From: Siderastrea siderea
Taxonomy: Eukaryota > Cnidaria > Anthozoa > Scleractinia > Rhizangiidae
Direction of reading: 5' to 3'
Length of the DNA: 64,000 nt
Assembly (NCBI GenBank): GCA_964030785.1
Contig: OZ034970.1
Span: 21,150,634 to 21,214,633, forward strand
Shown here: positions 1-10,081 of the stretch, in pieces
How the letters are laid out: every line of letters begins with the position of its first letter
Numbering within the stretch: position 1 is the stretch's first letter
Translations under genes and position numbers: made by a program
Notes under the pieces: model-generated
Told to the model about the DNA's origin: nothing
Database searches by the model: none
The model's input: only the letters and a program-made list of their open reading frames with translations

Positions 1-2
1 TC

Positions 3-1685
3 CCTGGGATACTCCTCCAATTAGATTTCCGTAAGGCATTCGACACCATTGAATGGGAATTCATCCAGAAGACGCTCGCTCTTTTTAACTTCGGTGAGAG
101 TATCCAACGATGGATCTCTACTTTTTACACTAATCCGGAGAGCTCTGTTTTAAACAACGGATTTTGCACCAATTCCTTTAAACTGTCAAGAGGAGTGAGG
201 CAAGGTTGTCCCCTGTCTCCTTATTTATTTATTTTGTCGGTGGAAATATTAGCATGCAAAATAAGACAAGACAAAGAAATAGAGGGGATTCGAATCTTCA
301 AAAAAGAAATCAAAATAAGCCAGTTCGCCGACGACACCTCACTATTATGCAGTTCCTGTAAATCGGTTCAAAGAGCGATTGAAGTACTAAATGACTTCGG
401 TGACGTTTCCGGTCTGAGACTGAACCCAACTAAAACTAAAGCTTTGTGGCTGGGGCCATGGAGAGACATCCAAGATGAGCCTTTTGAATTCCAGTGGCCA
501 AAAGATCCAATTAGAGCGTTAGGAATATTTATATCTTATCATCAAAAACAAAACGAGAGAAAGAATTTTAAAGCGAAAATCGACAAGTTAAGCACTATTC
601 TCGATCTTTGGCAGTCCAGGAGTCTCAATTTATTCGGCAGAAGTCTTATATCAAAAAGTCTTGGAATTTCACAACTGGTGTATTCCATTTCGATTCTTGA
701 CACACCCCCTGAATGTATCAAAGATATTAACTCTCTTATCTTTAGGTTTATTTGGAAAAAAAAGCAAGATAAAATAAAACGTAAAGTAATGGCCCTTGAC
801 TATAAGAATGGAGGTCTGCGTGCACCCAGTATTGAGGTTATGGTCAAATCACTTAAACTAGCATGGATCTCAAGACTGTTAAAAAATGAGCAATCATGCG
901 ACGAATCCTGGAAGGTGATCCCTAACCACTTCTTGAACAAATATGGCGGTCTTAACTTTTTGTTAAGATGCAATTACAATGAAAAATTTCTGAAAGGTAC
1001 CACGTTACCTCTATTTTATAGGTCTATTTTGCAGTATTTTTTGGAACTTAAAACTGCCCACAAATGTGTAAACGGGCAAGAACTAGTATTATTCAACAAC
1101 AAAGACATTTTAATTGAAAACCAAACCATATTTCACAAAGACTGGTTCCAAAAAGAAATTTTTCTCATACAAGATCTTTTAAAAGATGATGGCAAATTTT
1201 TTACTTATCCGGAATTTGTCCGAAGATACGAGCTTAAATGCAATTTTTTAACTTATATGCAAGTTGTCTCGGCAATCCCAAAACATTTAGTCAAAAAGGC
1301 AAGGGAAAAACATTTAGACAAGAGCACCTTTCTAGCCGTAGATGCTTTCCAACTCTCGCCCAATACTGTAATAGACCTACTCAAAATGAAAAACAAGGAT
1401 TACTACTGGCTCCTAATTAACAAAGACAATCAAGAGATAAAAGCTGAAGTGAAATGGTCTCGAGACTTGCATTCGGAAGAATTTAGACTAGATGATCTTT
1501 TCAGCCGTGTTAAAAATGTTTGCAAAGAAAATAAAATGAGAGAATTTTATTTCAAACTTATTCATAGAATAGTGGTGACCAAAAAAGAGCTTTTTTTCTT
1601 CGGTATAGAAGACGACAAGCCAACTGGGAGCTGGTCATTAAATTGGTTCGTAATATACCCGGGAAAGATGAAGATGAAATTATGA
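3..1685 (+). CDS. LINE ORF2, reverse transcriptase 3' part (5' end outside window)
   Basis: Open from the first bases of the window to 1685; no start is visible because the N-terminus lies to the left. Visible reverse-transcriptase blocks are LDFRKAFDTIEW near 21-56, the SRGVRQGCPLSPYLF block near 187-231 and the catalytic FADD box (QFADDTSLLC) near 321-350, all typical of L1-like non-LTR retrotransposons. The C-terminal half is the usual LINE thumb/linker region. The last ~20 residues, after about 1620, are encoded by an inserted tRNA-derived repeat, so the natural C-terminal Cys/His region is missing. The element is therefore 3'-disrupted and probably inactive. The RT assignment is secure; the exact clade (L1/Tx1-like) is inferred from the FADD box. 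Confidence 0.9.
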   Translation, partial: PGILLQLDFRKAFDTIEWEFIQKTLALFNFGESIQRWISTFYTNPESSVLNNGFCTNSFKLSRGVRQGCPLSPYLFILSVEILACKIRQDKEIEGIRIFKKEIKISQFADDTSLLCSSCKSVQRAIEVLNDFGDVSGLRLNPTKTKALWLGPWRDIQDEPFEFQWPKDPIRALGIFISYHQKQNERKNFKAKIDKLSTILDLWQSRSLNLFGRSLISKSLGISQLVYSISILDTPPECIKDINSLIFRFIWKKKQDKIKRKVMALDYKNGGLRAPSIEVMVKSLKLAWISRLLKNEQSCDESWKVIPNHFLNKYGGLNFLLRCNYNEKFLKGTTLPLFYRSILQYFLELKTAHKCVNGQELVLFNNKDILIENQTIFHKDWFQKEIFLIQDLLKDDGKFFTYPEFVRRYELKCNFLTYMQVVSAIPKHLVKKAREKHLDKSTFLAVDAFQLSPNTVIDLLKMKNKDYYWLLINKDNQEIKAEVKWSRDLHSEEFRLDDLFSRVKNVCKENKMREFYFKLIHRIVVTKKELFFFGIEDDKPTGSWSLNWFVIYPGKMKMKL

Positions 1686-1796
1686 ATATATGAAATTCAT
1701 ATATTTGAACTGCGGAATGAAGAAATAAATATAAAGAAGATCCTCGCAGTTATTAACGCAATTATGCAGTTGCGAAAAGAAAGCCTGAAAAAATCA

Positions 1797-1867
1797 GGCT
1801 TGCCGGGATTCGAACCCTGACCTCTGCGATACCGGTGCAGCGCTCTAACCAATTGAGCTAACAAGCC
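1797..1867 (-). tRNA. tRNA-like block of a SINE-like repeat
   Basis: On the minus strand it starts GGCTTGTTAGCTC and ends CAAGCC. It has a D-arm (GCTC...GAGC), a B box GGTTCGAATCC identical to the Pol III consensus, and an acceptor-like GGCTTG/CAAGCC pairing. The loop at the anticodon position would read GGT (Thr), but base 33 is C and the T-stem has a mismatch, so a functional tRNA is doubtful. A near-identical inverted copy lies at 2060-2130. Confidence 0.5.
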
Positions 1868-2059
1868 AACTGGGAGCTGGTCATTAAACTGGTTCGTAAT
1901 ATACCCGGGAAAGATGAAGATGAAATTATGAATATATGAAATTCATATATTTGAACTGCGGAATGAAGAAATAAATATAAAGAAGATCCTCGCAGTTATT
2001 AACGCAACTTCATCTTTCCCGGGTATATTACGAACCAATTTAATGACCAGCTCCCAGTT

Positions 2060-2130
2060 GGCTTGTTAGCTCAATTGGTTAGAGCGCTGCACCGGTATCG
2101 CAGAGGTCAGGGTTCGAATCCCGGCAAGCC
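2060..2130 (+). tRNA. tRNA-like block, inverted copy
   Basis: Same sequence as the minus-strand block at 1797-1867, here on +. A box TAGCTCAATTGG and B box GGTTCGAATCC are both present, and a T6 run about 8 bases downstream could end Pol III transcription. Anticodon position would be GGT. The repeat-like flanks and stem mismatches favour a SINE-like head over a genuine cellular tRNA gene. Confidence 0.5.
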
Positions 2131-2258
2131 TGATTTTTTCAGGCTTTCTTTTCGCAACTGCATAAGTTGCGTTAATAACTGCGAGGATCTTCTTTATATT
2201 TATTTCTTCATTCCGCAGTTCAAATATATGAATTTCATATATTCATAATTTCATCTTT

Positions 2259-2501
2259 AATTTTTATGTATGTATTCTTATTTTAGCGACGTATGTAATG
2301 TATTAAGTAATTCTACTGTAAATAATGTCACTGTATTGTATATTATTATTAAAAAAAAATAATAATAATAATAAAAAAATTTATACACTTCTAAGAAGTT
2401 TTTATTTTTCTATTTTGTATTTTTATTTCGTGACGCACCTGTAAACAAGCTTTTTAGCTAAGCGTGCTGACCACGTTAATAAAGGATTGATTGATTGATT
2501 G
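2259..2501 (+). mobile_element. Probable LINE 3' tail with TTGA microsatellite
   Basis: AT-rich sequence following the repeat cluster, with an AATAAA at about 2478-2483 and a terminal (TTGA)n run ending near 2501. Simple-repeat tails of this kind are typical of non-LTR retrotransposon 3' ends. The decayed polymerase gene of element 1 begins directly afterwards, so the LINE appears to have inserted into, or replaced, the left end of that element. Confidence 0.55.
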
Positions 2502-2502
2502 C

Positions 2503-5500
2503 TACTCATGGTGACGCGCAAACGTGGTTGGAACAGCAACAAGAAGGACGGTTGGGCGGTGAAAACATTAACCGACCTAACACAAAATTTGTGTTTGAAA
2601 AGCACCTGTCAGTCCAAATTAAAGTTATTTTAGATCGACAACCGCTGGGGGTTGGAGAAGGGGGCTTACCAAAGTGGTTGCTCTGGAAGAAAGGATTAAT
2701 TGCTCTCGATGTTTTTGATGATAATCTCTGTGTGTTTCGATGTTTAGCAGTACACCGTGGGGCTCACAAGAAAGATAATCTACGAAAACCAAGAGAGCTT
2801 GCGAGAGAATTTTTCACATTGCACGACATTCCAAATGAAATTGTAGAATTTCAACACATTCCATTAATTTCTAAACAATTCAATCAAGAAGTTATTGCGT
2901 ATGATGTGACACCGGAGGGGGTTTTTGCGTTAAAGGGTTGCTTTAAAGTCGATATGGGGGAGGCGAGGGAGGTGTTGGGGGAGGATGAGAAGGAGGATGA
3001 GGAAAAAGGAAAACATCCACCCATGACAACTGGTATTTTTAAAGAAAATGCCTTTTTAATCACCGATTTGGAAAAGGCTACAAACACTTATGCGTGTGCT
3101 CACTGCATGTGATGCAAGATTTACAAAGTTGTGTAATCTTCTGCGTCACGCCGAAACATGCTCAAAAGGTCAAACAGAAATCAAGTGTTCTGGGGAAAGG
3201 ATCTTTGCACCCCAGTCTTTGTTTGAACGCTGGTTCTATCCGAAAGGTAAGTTTGGCATCAAAGCTTGTTGTTGGATAGAATATGAGTCGAGACAGCGTG
3301 GGATCCAAATCACGCCGGGCCAGCAGAGGGCACGAAGCTGCACGCTCAGAAAACCTTTCGCGTCTTTTATCCGATAGAGTTCAAACTTTGCACAATGATA
3401 GAACTTTTTATTCCAAACAATCGTATCGATTTTGTTTTTTCATTTTAACGGTTTTTGGCGGGGAAATGACGTCACAGTGCTAAAGGCAAATTTTCAATTG
3501 TCTCTTATGGCACAAAACGTATATGATTCTGAAAGAACTCATTGAGATAAAGTGAAATGCGAAGAAATTATTGAAAAAGCTCGATCCGTCTTGAAGATAT
3601 AAAGTTCGGAAGTTTGAATTTTCTGCCATTTTGTTACTATTTTTAGAACATTTATAAAATTCAGATCTTTATATCTTGAAGACGGATTGAGGTTTTTCAA
3701 TGATTTTTTCGCATTTCACTTTATCCCAACAAGTTCTTTCAGAATCATGTACTTTTTGTGCCATAACAGGGAAACGAAAATTTGCCTTTAGCACTGTGGC
3801 GTCATTTTCCCGCCAAAAACCGTTAAAATCAAAAAACAAAAACGATACGATTGTTTGGAAGAAAAAGTTCTATCATTGTGCAAAGTTTGAGCTCTATCGG
3901 ATAAAAGACGCAAAAGTTTTTCCGAGCATGCAGCTTCGTGCCCTCTCCTGGCCCGGCGTGATACACCACCACGCTAGCGGTCATGGAGGTGAGCGTTTGA
4001 TTGCCAACCATCTCGTTGATGGATACCATCACGAAAGCAAAACCGTATTTCAGTATCATGGCTGTTATTTCCATGGATGTTCAACGTGTTATCCTTCACC
4101 TAAAGAAAGATAGGTTGTTATTTGTGAACAGAAAGAAAAGGGGCTAATGGTTAATATAACTCGAGAAAAATCGTATCAGACGACCCTGCGCCGAAATGAG
4201 GAAATTAAAGCAGCGGGTTATAATTTAGTTGTTCGTTGGGAGCACGAGACCCCCGACCATGGTGGAATGATCGTTTACCAAAAAAGAGGAATGAGGCGTT
4301 CCCTCGTGCAATTGTATATGATTTTGAATCCTACCAAGATCCAACAAAAAGAACTGTGGCAACACAAGATCTAGTCTTTGAAAACGAGCACATCTCTGTG
4401 TCTGTACCATTGGCCGACACGCTCAACAGAAAACCTGAGCACATTTGTTCGAAAGCCTTAGAAGAGTTGGTACAGAAATTTTGGGAAAAAGTTGTAAGGC
4501 GAGGCGAAGTTTTGAGAGAAGATATCAAACAAAAATACTTTCCTACAGATTTTGAGATGTTACCAAAGAAACAACAGTTGGCTATTAACGAATGGTGCAA
4601 CCGGATCCCCGTGGTTGGTTTTAACTCAGGCAAGCATGACTTAAATCTGATTAAAAATAACCCATGTTGGGGGTGAGAAAACTGTGACTGTTGCCAAGAA
4701 ACAAGAAAAGATCATGTTCTTGACCACACCGAATTTCAAATTCTTTGACATTATCAATTATTTGGGTCCAGGCACAAGTTACGAAAAATGGGTCAAAACA
4801 TATGGAAGCAGTCATACAAAATCGTGGTTACCATACTAGTGGTTCGACAGCTATGACAAACTAGATTATGAAGGTTTACCACCTTATAAGTGTTGGTTTT
4901 CAAAACTAAAAAACGAATTTGTCTTATCCGCCGAAGAGTTTGAAGACTGCCGCACATATTTCAAGAACGTGGTATGAAAACATTTGCCGACTGGTTAAGA
5001 TACTACAACAACCTGGATGTGTGTCCGTTTTTGGAAGCTTTAGAAACAATGAGAGGCTTTTACGCAAACCTTGGCATTGACATTTTTAAAGACGCAGTTT
5101 CCCTCCCAGGTGTGTCGCTGTAGTATCTTTTGCGAGGTACGTTGGGGAAGCCCAACACCCGAGTTGTACGCACCAGAAAGAGAGGCATATGACATGTTAA
5201 AAGACGTTGTCGTTGGCGGTCCGAGTTTGGTTTTCACAAGAACGCATGAGGCTGGTAAAACAAAGATACGATCGCACAAGTACGAAGACGCACACCTGTG
5301 CCAGCAAGTGCTTGCCTACGACGCCAAAGCTTTATATCCTAGTGCTATGCTCCAAGAAATGCCCTGCGGTAAAGAAAAGATTGTAGTTTACCCTTATCCC
5401 TCCGAAGCTGTTGCAGAATTTGAAAACCGGTTGAAGACAAAACAATGGTTTGGCTTTGCGGAGGTAGACATATCGGTACCAAACGAGTTGTGGGACAAAT

Positions 5501-6338
5501 TTGAAGAATTTCCTCCTTTGTTTCAAAACAAGATTGTCCCAAATAAGGCAATTCCAGAGCATATAAAAAGTATTTGAGGCAAACCAATCGAACCCGGATT
5601 CCAGGTCAAAAATGCTTTTAGGTTTACTTTCTGCCAATAAAATCTTGCTTTATGCCCCACTTTTAGAATGGATCAGAGAAAGGTCGACAGAGCGAAACGG
5701 TCCGTGTGTTCGATGATATGGAAGAAATTGGGGACGCGTTTGAGATCGAGTTTACAAAAGAAAAGGTTACAATTAACCGTCCTTTTCAAATCGGAATTGT
5801 TGTATATCAGTTGGCTAAGTTGCGTATGCTAAAGTTTTATTATGACTGTCTGGACTTCTTCGTAGACAGAAGAGATTTGGAGCTAATCCAGATGGACACC
5901 GACAGTCTTTATTTTGCACTGTCACACAAAACGCTCTAAGAAGCGATCCGACCAGAGCGGTTTGAGGAGTTTGAAGCAACGAAAAAAAATTGGTTTGCTT
6001 GGGACAAATGGAGTAACCGCGAGCCAGGACTTTTCAAGCTAGTTTCAAGGCCCGCGGAATAGCTCTCTGTAGCAAGTGCTATTACATGAGAAATGAAGAG
6101 AGAAGCAAAACTAAAATGTCGTCCAAGGGTGTATCACAACGGCAAAACAATCTAACATGGGAAAGGTATTCGGATGCGCTAAACGGAGGGGGAGATAAAG
6201 CCACAACCGAGGTTTCCGTATGGTAAAAGGAACCATGTGCACAGTAAGCAATACAAACTCGGTCTGAGTGCGTATCATGACAAGCGGTGGGTGTTGCCAG
6301 ATGGTATTCACACAGAGCCTATAGAATATCACATCTAG
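2503..6338 (+). pseudogene. polB: DNA polymerase B (protein-primed, Polinton type), decayed
   Basis: Fragments in several frames follow one another in order: an N-terminal domain (2503-3112), a Cys/His-rich segment (3100-3170), a Cys-containing block with HGCYFHGCSTCY (about 4055-4090), an exonuclease block with YDFES (about 4305) and a second block near 4610-4650, then palm motif A in the AYDAKALYPSAM context (about 5313-5350) and motif C MDTDSLYF (about 5893-5916). Frames are broken by several stops and shifts and by a 650-bp transposon at 3311-3960. The C-terminus ends at a stop at 6336-6338, convergent with the integrase. The N-terminal start is lost at the LINE junction. In intact relatives this enzyme replicates the element from a terminal protein. 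Here it cannot be functional. Confidence 0.88.
3311..3960. mobile_element. 650-bp foldback (MITE-like) transposon in polB
   Basis: Both ends are inverted copies beginning CACGCCGGGCCAG, with arms of roughly 300 bp and a short spacer near 3600-3670. The flanking polymerase sequence shows AT on each side, consistent with a 2-bp target duplication, and the polymerase homology continues directly across the insertion. No transposase is encoded, so it is non-autonomous. The imperfect arm identity shows it has aged since insertion. Confidence 0.82.
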
Positions 6339-6348
6339 TTGGTTAGCC

Positions 6349-7343
6349 TTAGTTAGGTAGGAGTTCGGTATCAGGGGGAGCAACAAGCAGTTTCTCGCGA
6401 ACAAAACCGCGTTTCGGTCCATCGCGTAAGTAACACAAAATCGGTTCGTTAGGTTTTGTGATAGATCTTTCAATATTGAACACCTCCAAAGACCAGATCG
6501 GGTCTGTGGCTCTTCTGCGACCCCCTTCAAGTTCACCAAGTTGGTAGAGATGGCGAACACTCACACCAGAGGGGAGCTTTTTTTCGGTCACTCCAACCGG
6601 TCTAAAATACGGAGTTGATGGTTTAGCTGAAACAGTTTTTTCTTTGGTTGCTTTAGCGGGTTTTTGCCGGTTAACCGTGTCACTTCGTTGTTCAAAGCAG
6701 AAAGAACTGCGGGTAATCGAGCAACCCATTCAGTTGACCGCTGACCTTCTGGAAGGCGCATTTCAACGCCATACTGGTGTCCGAACAGGCGCTCAGCCAG
6801 GGTCCGATTAAATCTTTCCACAATAGCTTGATCACAGTGTATATCCACACGACCGCGCCTGACCTCGACATTGTGTTTCGAAAGCAGCTGATTCACAGCC
6901 CCCATAAACTCACGTCCGGGATCCACCTGAAGCAGTTTCGGCCATCTTAAGGGACCTCGCTTGTAGATCCGTTCCAGAGCTCTTGCAACCTCACTTGCCT
7001 CTTTTGCGGTCAGTGGTTCGGCATCTTTGTACCGAGAAGCCACATCTACGACTGTGAGGGCGTACTTGAAAGTCTTACGGGAGCGTGGTGGGTGATCATG
7101 GGGGAGATACAGGAGATCGGCTTGGTGGAATTTGTTTGGAACAGGCACGTCGAATTGTGGTCTTTGAATGTGCTGTAGTGTAGGCAAGTAAACCTGCCGA
7201 AGAGCTTGCTTTATCAACCAGTTTCGAGCTACATCATCAGAGACCTTGGCAGCCTGAGCTAAATTTGTTATGGCTGCAACCCCTTTCCAGTTCCCCTTGA
7301 GGGCTGTAGTAGATTTTTGATAGCCTGCTGATTTGTTTTTCAC
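6349..7343 (-). pseudogene. Polinton integrase (rve/DDE), frameshifted
   Basis: The first segment (7343 down to about 6660) holds the retrovirus-like integrase core. The catalytic triad is visible as QADLLYLP, QVDPGREFMG and AIVERFNRTL, with 34 residues between the second D and the E. The C-terminal domain (QLGELEGGRRRATDP, then KRGFVREKLL) lies in another frame down to 6349, so there is a frameshift near 6660. The reading frame begins at a GTG at 7343; an in-frame ATG is not obvious. It is transcribed towards polB and ends 10 bp from it. In Polintons this enzyme inserts the element and makes the 6-bp target duplication. Only the frameshift clearly breaks this copy. Confidence 0.9.
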
Positions 7344-7405
7344 TCATTAAAAATATATGAATTTATATGAAACAGTAAAAAAGATGGACAAGAAGGACGA
7401 TCCAT

Positions 7406-7699
7406 TTGGTTTTTTCTTCACGTTCAGAACTGAGCAAAATGTTGCACCAGATCCAGGAAAAATTGCGCTGTCCATGTCAATCAGCACCAACCGCACAGGA
7501 AAAACTGCGCTCTTCATATCGATCAGCATCAACCGCTGGTCGGAGTAATTGCTGTCCTTCATGCGCGGTTGAGCTCGTCGTCAATTGTCTGGAGTTCCTT
7601 TATGAATGCCCGAAGTGCCATATGGTGATCAAAGCCGATGACGTCCAAGGCGTCAGACCCCCCAAAGAACCCGACGCTAGCGGTTCTAAAAAAATGTGA
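7406..7699 (+). CDS. Small zinc-ribbon-like protein
   Basis: Up to 97 residues. The C-terminal part has CPSC and CPKC knuckles about 17 residues apart (7553-7630), a classic zinc-ribbon spacing. The N-terminal part contains a tandem near-duplicated stretch around 7440-7530 and may not be coding, so the start is uncertain. It sits just upstream of, and divergent from, the integrase. The likely role is nucleic-acid or protein binding; no specific function is recognised. Confidence 0.4.
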   Translation: MVFSSRSELSKMLHQIQEKLRCPCQSAPTAQEKLRSSYRSASTAGRSNCCPSCAVELVVNCLEFLYECPKCHMVIKADDVQGVRPPKEPDASGSKKM

Positions 7700-7709
7700 A
7701 ATTTACGAC

Positions 7710-7814
7710 ATGTTTAACGATGATCAGATACGCTTTCTGGGAAACGCTATTGAACAATCTAAGATGTATAATTCAATGAACTACGGCAGCTTTCTGCGCT
7801 GTTATTTTGAATAG
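7710..7814 (+). CDS. Very short ORF, possible gene remnant
   Basis: ATG at 7710 gives 34 residues (MFNDDQIRFLGNAIEQ...), ending at a TAG at 7812-7814. It fills the space between the zinc-ribbon ORF and the convergent membrane-protein gene and shows no stop until its end. It may be a small peptide gene or the remnant of a longer one. I do not recognise it. Confidence 0.2.
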   Translation: MFNDDQIRFLGNAIEQSKMYNSMNYGSFLRCYFE

Positions 7815-7947
7815 GTTTCTTCTGAAGACTGGCCATACAAAAAATGGAATTCTCAAACTTCTATCTCTTCACCTCCCTAAATTATTAAAAACCGAGCAAC
7901 GTGCAAAAAAAAAAAGTTTGATGAATGGTGGAGAACCCAGTGACCTC

Positions 7948-8445
7948 TTACCAGGGAGCAAACAGTTTGCTGTATTTGACATTTAGCCTTGAGGGTATTT
8001 TCATGCAGTGGTCACTGATAAAATCATCAATCATATTCAATCTGTCGACGAACGCTTTTTCGTTGAAAGGTTCACCCCTGAGGTAAAATCGAATTTCTTC
8101 AAAGATTTTTTTGTCCTTGATCCTTGCAAAATTTGCTTTTTCAACCTTTTTGTCATATTTCTTGAAGGTTGCCACCACTTTGACAATGAGACCGACCCCT
8201 GTTAAAGTTGCAATGACAACTGGATTCAGGGTTATTCCACCTGCCACCGCAGCACTAACAATTAATTTGCCAGCGGAAATGTTGCAAATCAAGTTTTTTC
8301 GTTGGTAGCTGCGGTATAGCTTTTCGTAACCGTAATGTTTCTTGTGGTAGTAGGCATAAAGATTTTTCAGCATTTCAACAGTCCCCTTGGAAAGGGTCGT
8401 GTCGATGTGGTTGAAGTCGAATATATTTCGCCTTGTGTCGACCAT
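7948..8445 (-). CDS. Two-helix membrane protein, homologous to the 32-kb gene of element 2
   Basis: 165 residues, intact. The middle (about residues 55-90) has two adjacent hydrophobic helices (SAAVAGGITLNPVVIATL, then GVGLIVKVVATF), so a membrane hairpin is likely. Shared features with the protein at 32041-32709 are an N-terminal YAYYH/YAFYH block, the two hydrophobic helices, VG-VK, F-K-Y and a later RG motif. A TATATA lies just before the ATG on the minus strand. Retention in two diverged Polinton lineages implies a conserved role, perhaps virion membrane or entry related. That role is inference. Confidence 0.65.
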   Translation of the reverse strand: MVDTRRNIFDFNHIDTTLSKGTVEMLKNLYAYYHKKHYGYEKLYRSYQRKNLICNISAGKLIVSAAVAGGITLNPVVIATLTGVGLIVKVVATFKKYDKKVEKANFARIKDKKIFEEIRFYLRGEPFNEKAFVDRLNMIDDFISDHCMKIPSRLNVKYSKLFAPW

Positions 8446-10081
8446 GGTCTATATAAAGGCAAAAAATTTTTTTCACGGCACTCTATATTCGATAAATAGT
8501 AAAATTGAATTTCTTCATCATTAATATTATTAACTAAATCCACAGAAATATGTCCGAACTGTAATTTTAAATTTGTATTAATTGTTTGTAATTGAGTATT
8601 TTGTGATGATGTAACGTTATATATTTGATTTAACATAAAACCGTGGTTTATTTTCAAAGATATTGCTGGATAACTCAAATTTAGTTTAAAAAACATAGCT
8701 TTTATTCGAAATATATGGCTATCATTTGGAATTATTATTTTGTCACAACCATTTAGCACATTTTTTTCCATGCTTCACATTAAAAAAGTCGTTTATGTAA
8801 TGGGATGAATCCGCCACTCTGTGTCCGTTCATATTCAGGTCTGTTTGCATCACCATTTTACCATTTTAAGTAACATAGGCTGTGAGATAAACACTCGCTT
8901 GTCAAGGTAGATGTATTCGGGCGGGGCTATGCTCCACTTATGTAAGTGAACGATGGATTTGCTGTAATTGACAAACAGCTTGGTGGCTTGTTGATTAATA
9001 TTTAGTGAAGTGGAAATGACACTCACTGACAAATTTGTTGTGCTTGGAGGGAAAAATTCAATGGCCAAAGTGTACTCGCCTTCTGGAAGTTTAAACATAT
9101 TGAATCCAATTCGAGAAGAGTAATTATTTTGAGCGTTTTTCTCCATTGTGAAGTTGTATGCTTTTTTGTTTACGGTGTGGGGGGAACCTGAGAAGTCAAC
9201 TATGCCAGTGACTCTTATGTTGTTTTCGCTGGATGACTCGTCGGCATTTTCCACGAGATACCTGAAAACGTCTTTTTTATTGGTTGAGCTGGTGATGTGG
9301 GACTCCTTGATTTTTGTGTCGATGTAACTTTTTAGCCCTACAGTTACATCCCCTTTGGCGGTGTTCACCTTATTGCTGACATAGCCGACATTAGCTGCAG
9401 ATTTTATGTTTTTGTCATCGGTTTTCAAGTTAATTATTTCTTTATCATTCAAGTCCAAATTAGCAGTCATGCTATTGCTGCCATCAGCCTTGACATTTTT
9501 TTTGCTTCCACATTAATTCTGTCGTTGACAAACTCAACACACGTTGCGTCTCTCGGATTTGATGGAAAATCAAGATTGGTAATAGGATACGGGTTGTTTT
9601 TAAACTCCAAAATCTTGTACTTACCTTGCATATTGATGTCAGCGTTTTTTTCAAACTTTGTCGCTAGTAAGGTAGGATCTCCACCTGCGCCGGTGGGGCC
9701 TTGCATCCCCTGCAAGCCTTGAGGCCCTCTAAGGCCTTGTGTGCCACGTGGGCCTTCCAAGCCTCGGGGTCCTGGATTACCTTGTCTCCTTTTTCACCCT
9801 TATCACCCTTATCGCCTTTTTCTCCTCTATCCCCTTTTGGGCTGGTCTGTCCGTGGTCGCCAGCCGGTCCTTCCGCACCTGGAGGTCGTTGGGGACCTGT
9901 TGGGCCATGATGGGCACCATGGGGCCCAGTTGGGCCTTGGGATCCTAATGGCCCCTGCGGGCCTGTTTCGCCTTTCGGTCCAGGGGGCCCTTGTGGCCCT
10001 GGAGGCCCCCGGCAGCCCTGGCGGCCCACTTGCACCTTTACCACTCCCAGCTTCATCGATCGTGCTGTTTATGTAGCCCAT
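8367..10081 (-). pseudogene. Collagen-like fibre protein, broken into several frames
   Basis: Read on the minus strand from about 10081: a short N-terminus ([18 protein letters not shown]), then a long run of Gly-X-Y triplets ([16 protein letters not shown], later GDRGEKGDKGDKGEKGDK) spread over three frames to about 9680. Next come fibre-like segments with repeated N-L-D/N-M-N motifs (ITNLDFPSNPRDAT; NLDLNDKEIINL; QTDLNMNGHRV), and finally a beta-rich C-terminal segment (8771 down to 8367) that could be the head. This layout of trimeric collagen shaft plus fibre repeats plus head resembles viral or phage receptor-binding fibres. It could be two adjacent fibre genes instead of one. Several frameshifts make it a pseudogene. 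Confidence 0.7.

Larger units (their letters stand above)
1621..2258. repeat. Palindromic cluster of tRNA-derived repeat units
   Basis: A unit of about 140 bp beginning CAACTGGGAGCTGGTCATTA and ending near GTTATTAACGCAA occurs at 1621-1766 and again in direct orientation at 1867-2008. It then occurs inverted around 2007-2059 plus 2168-2258. Each orientation is linked to a tRNA-like block (1797-1867 on -, 2060-2130 on +), so the cluster is head-to-head. It lies between the LINE coding region and what looks like its 3' untranslated tail. I read it as a tRNA-derived SINE-like insertion that was rearranged or inserted more than once. Confidence 0.75.
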
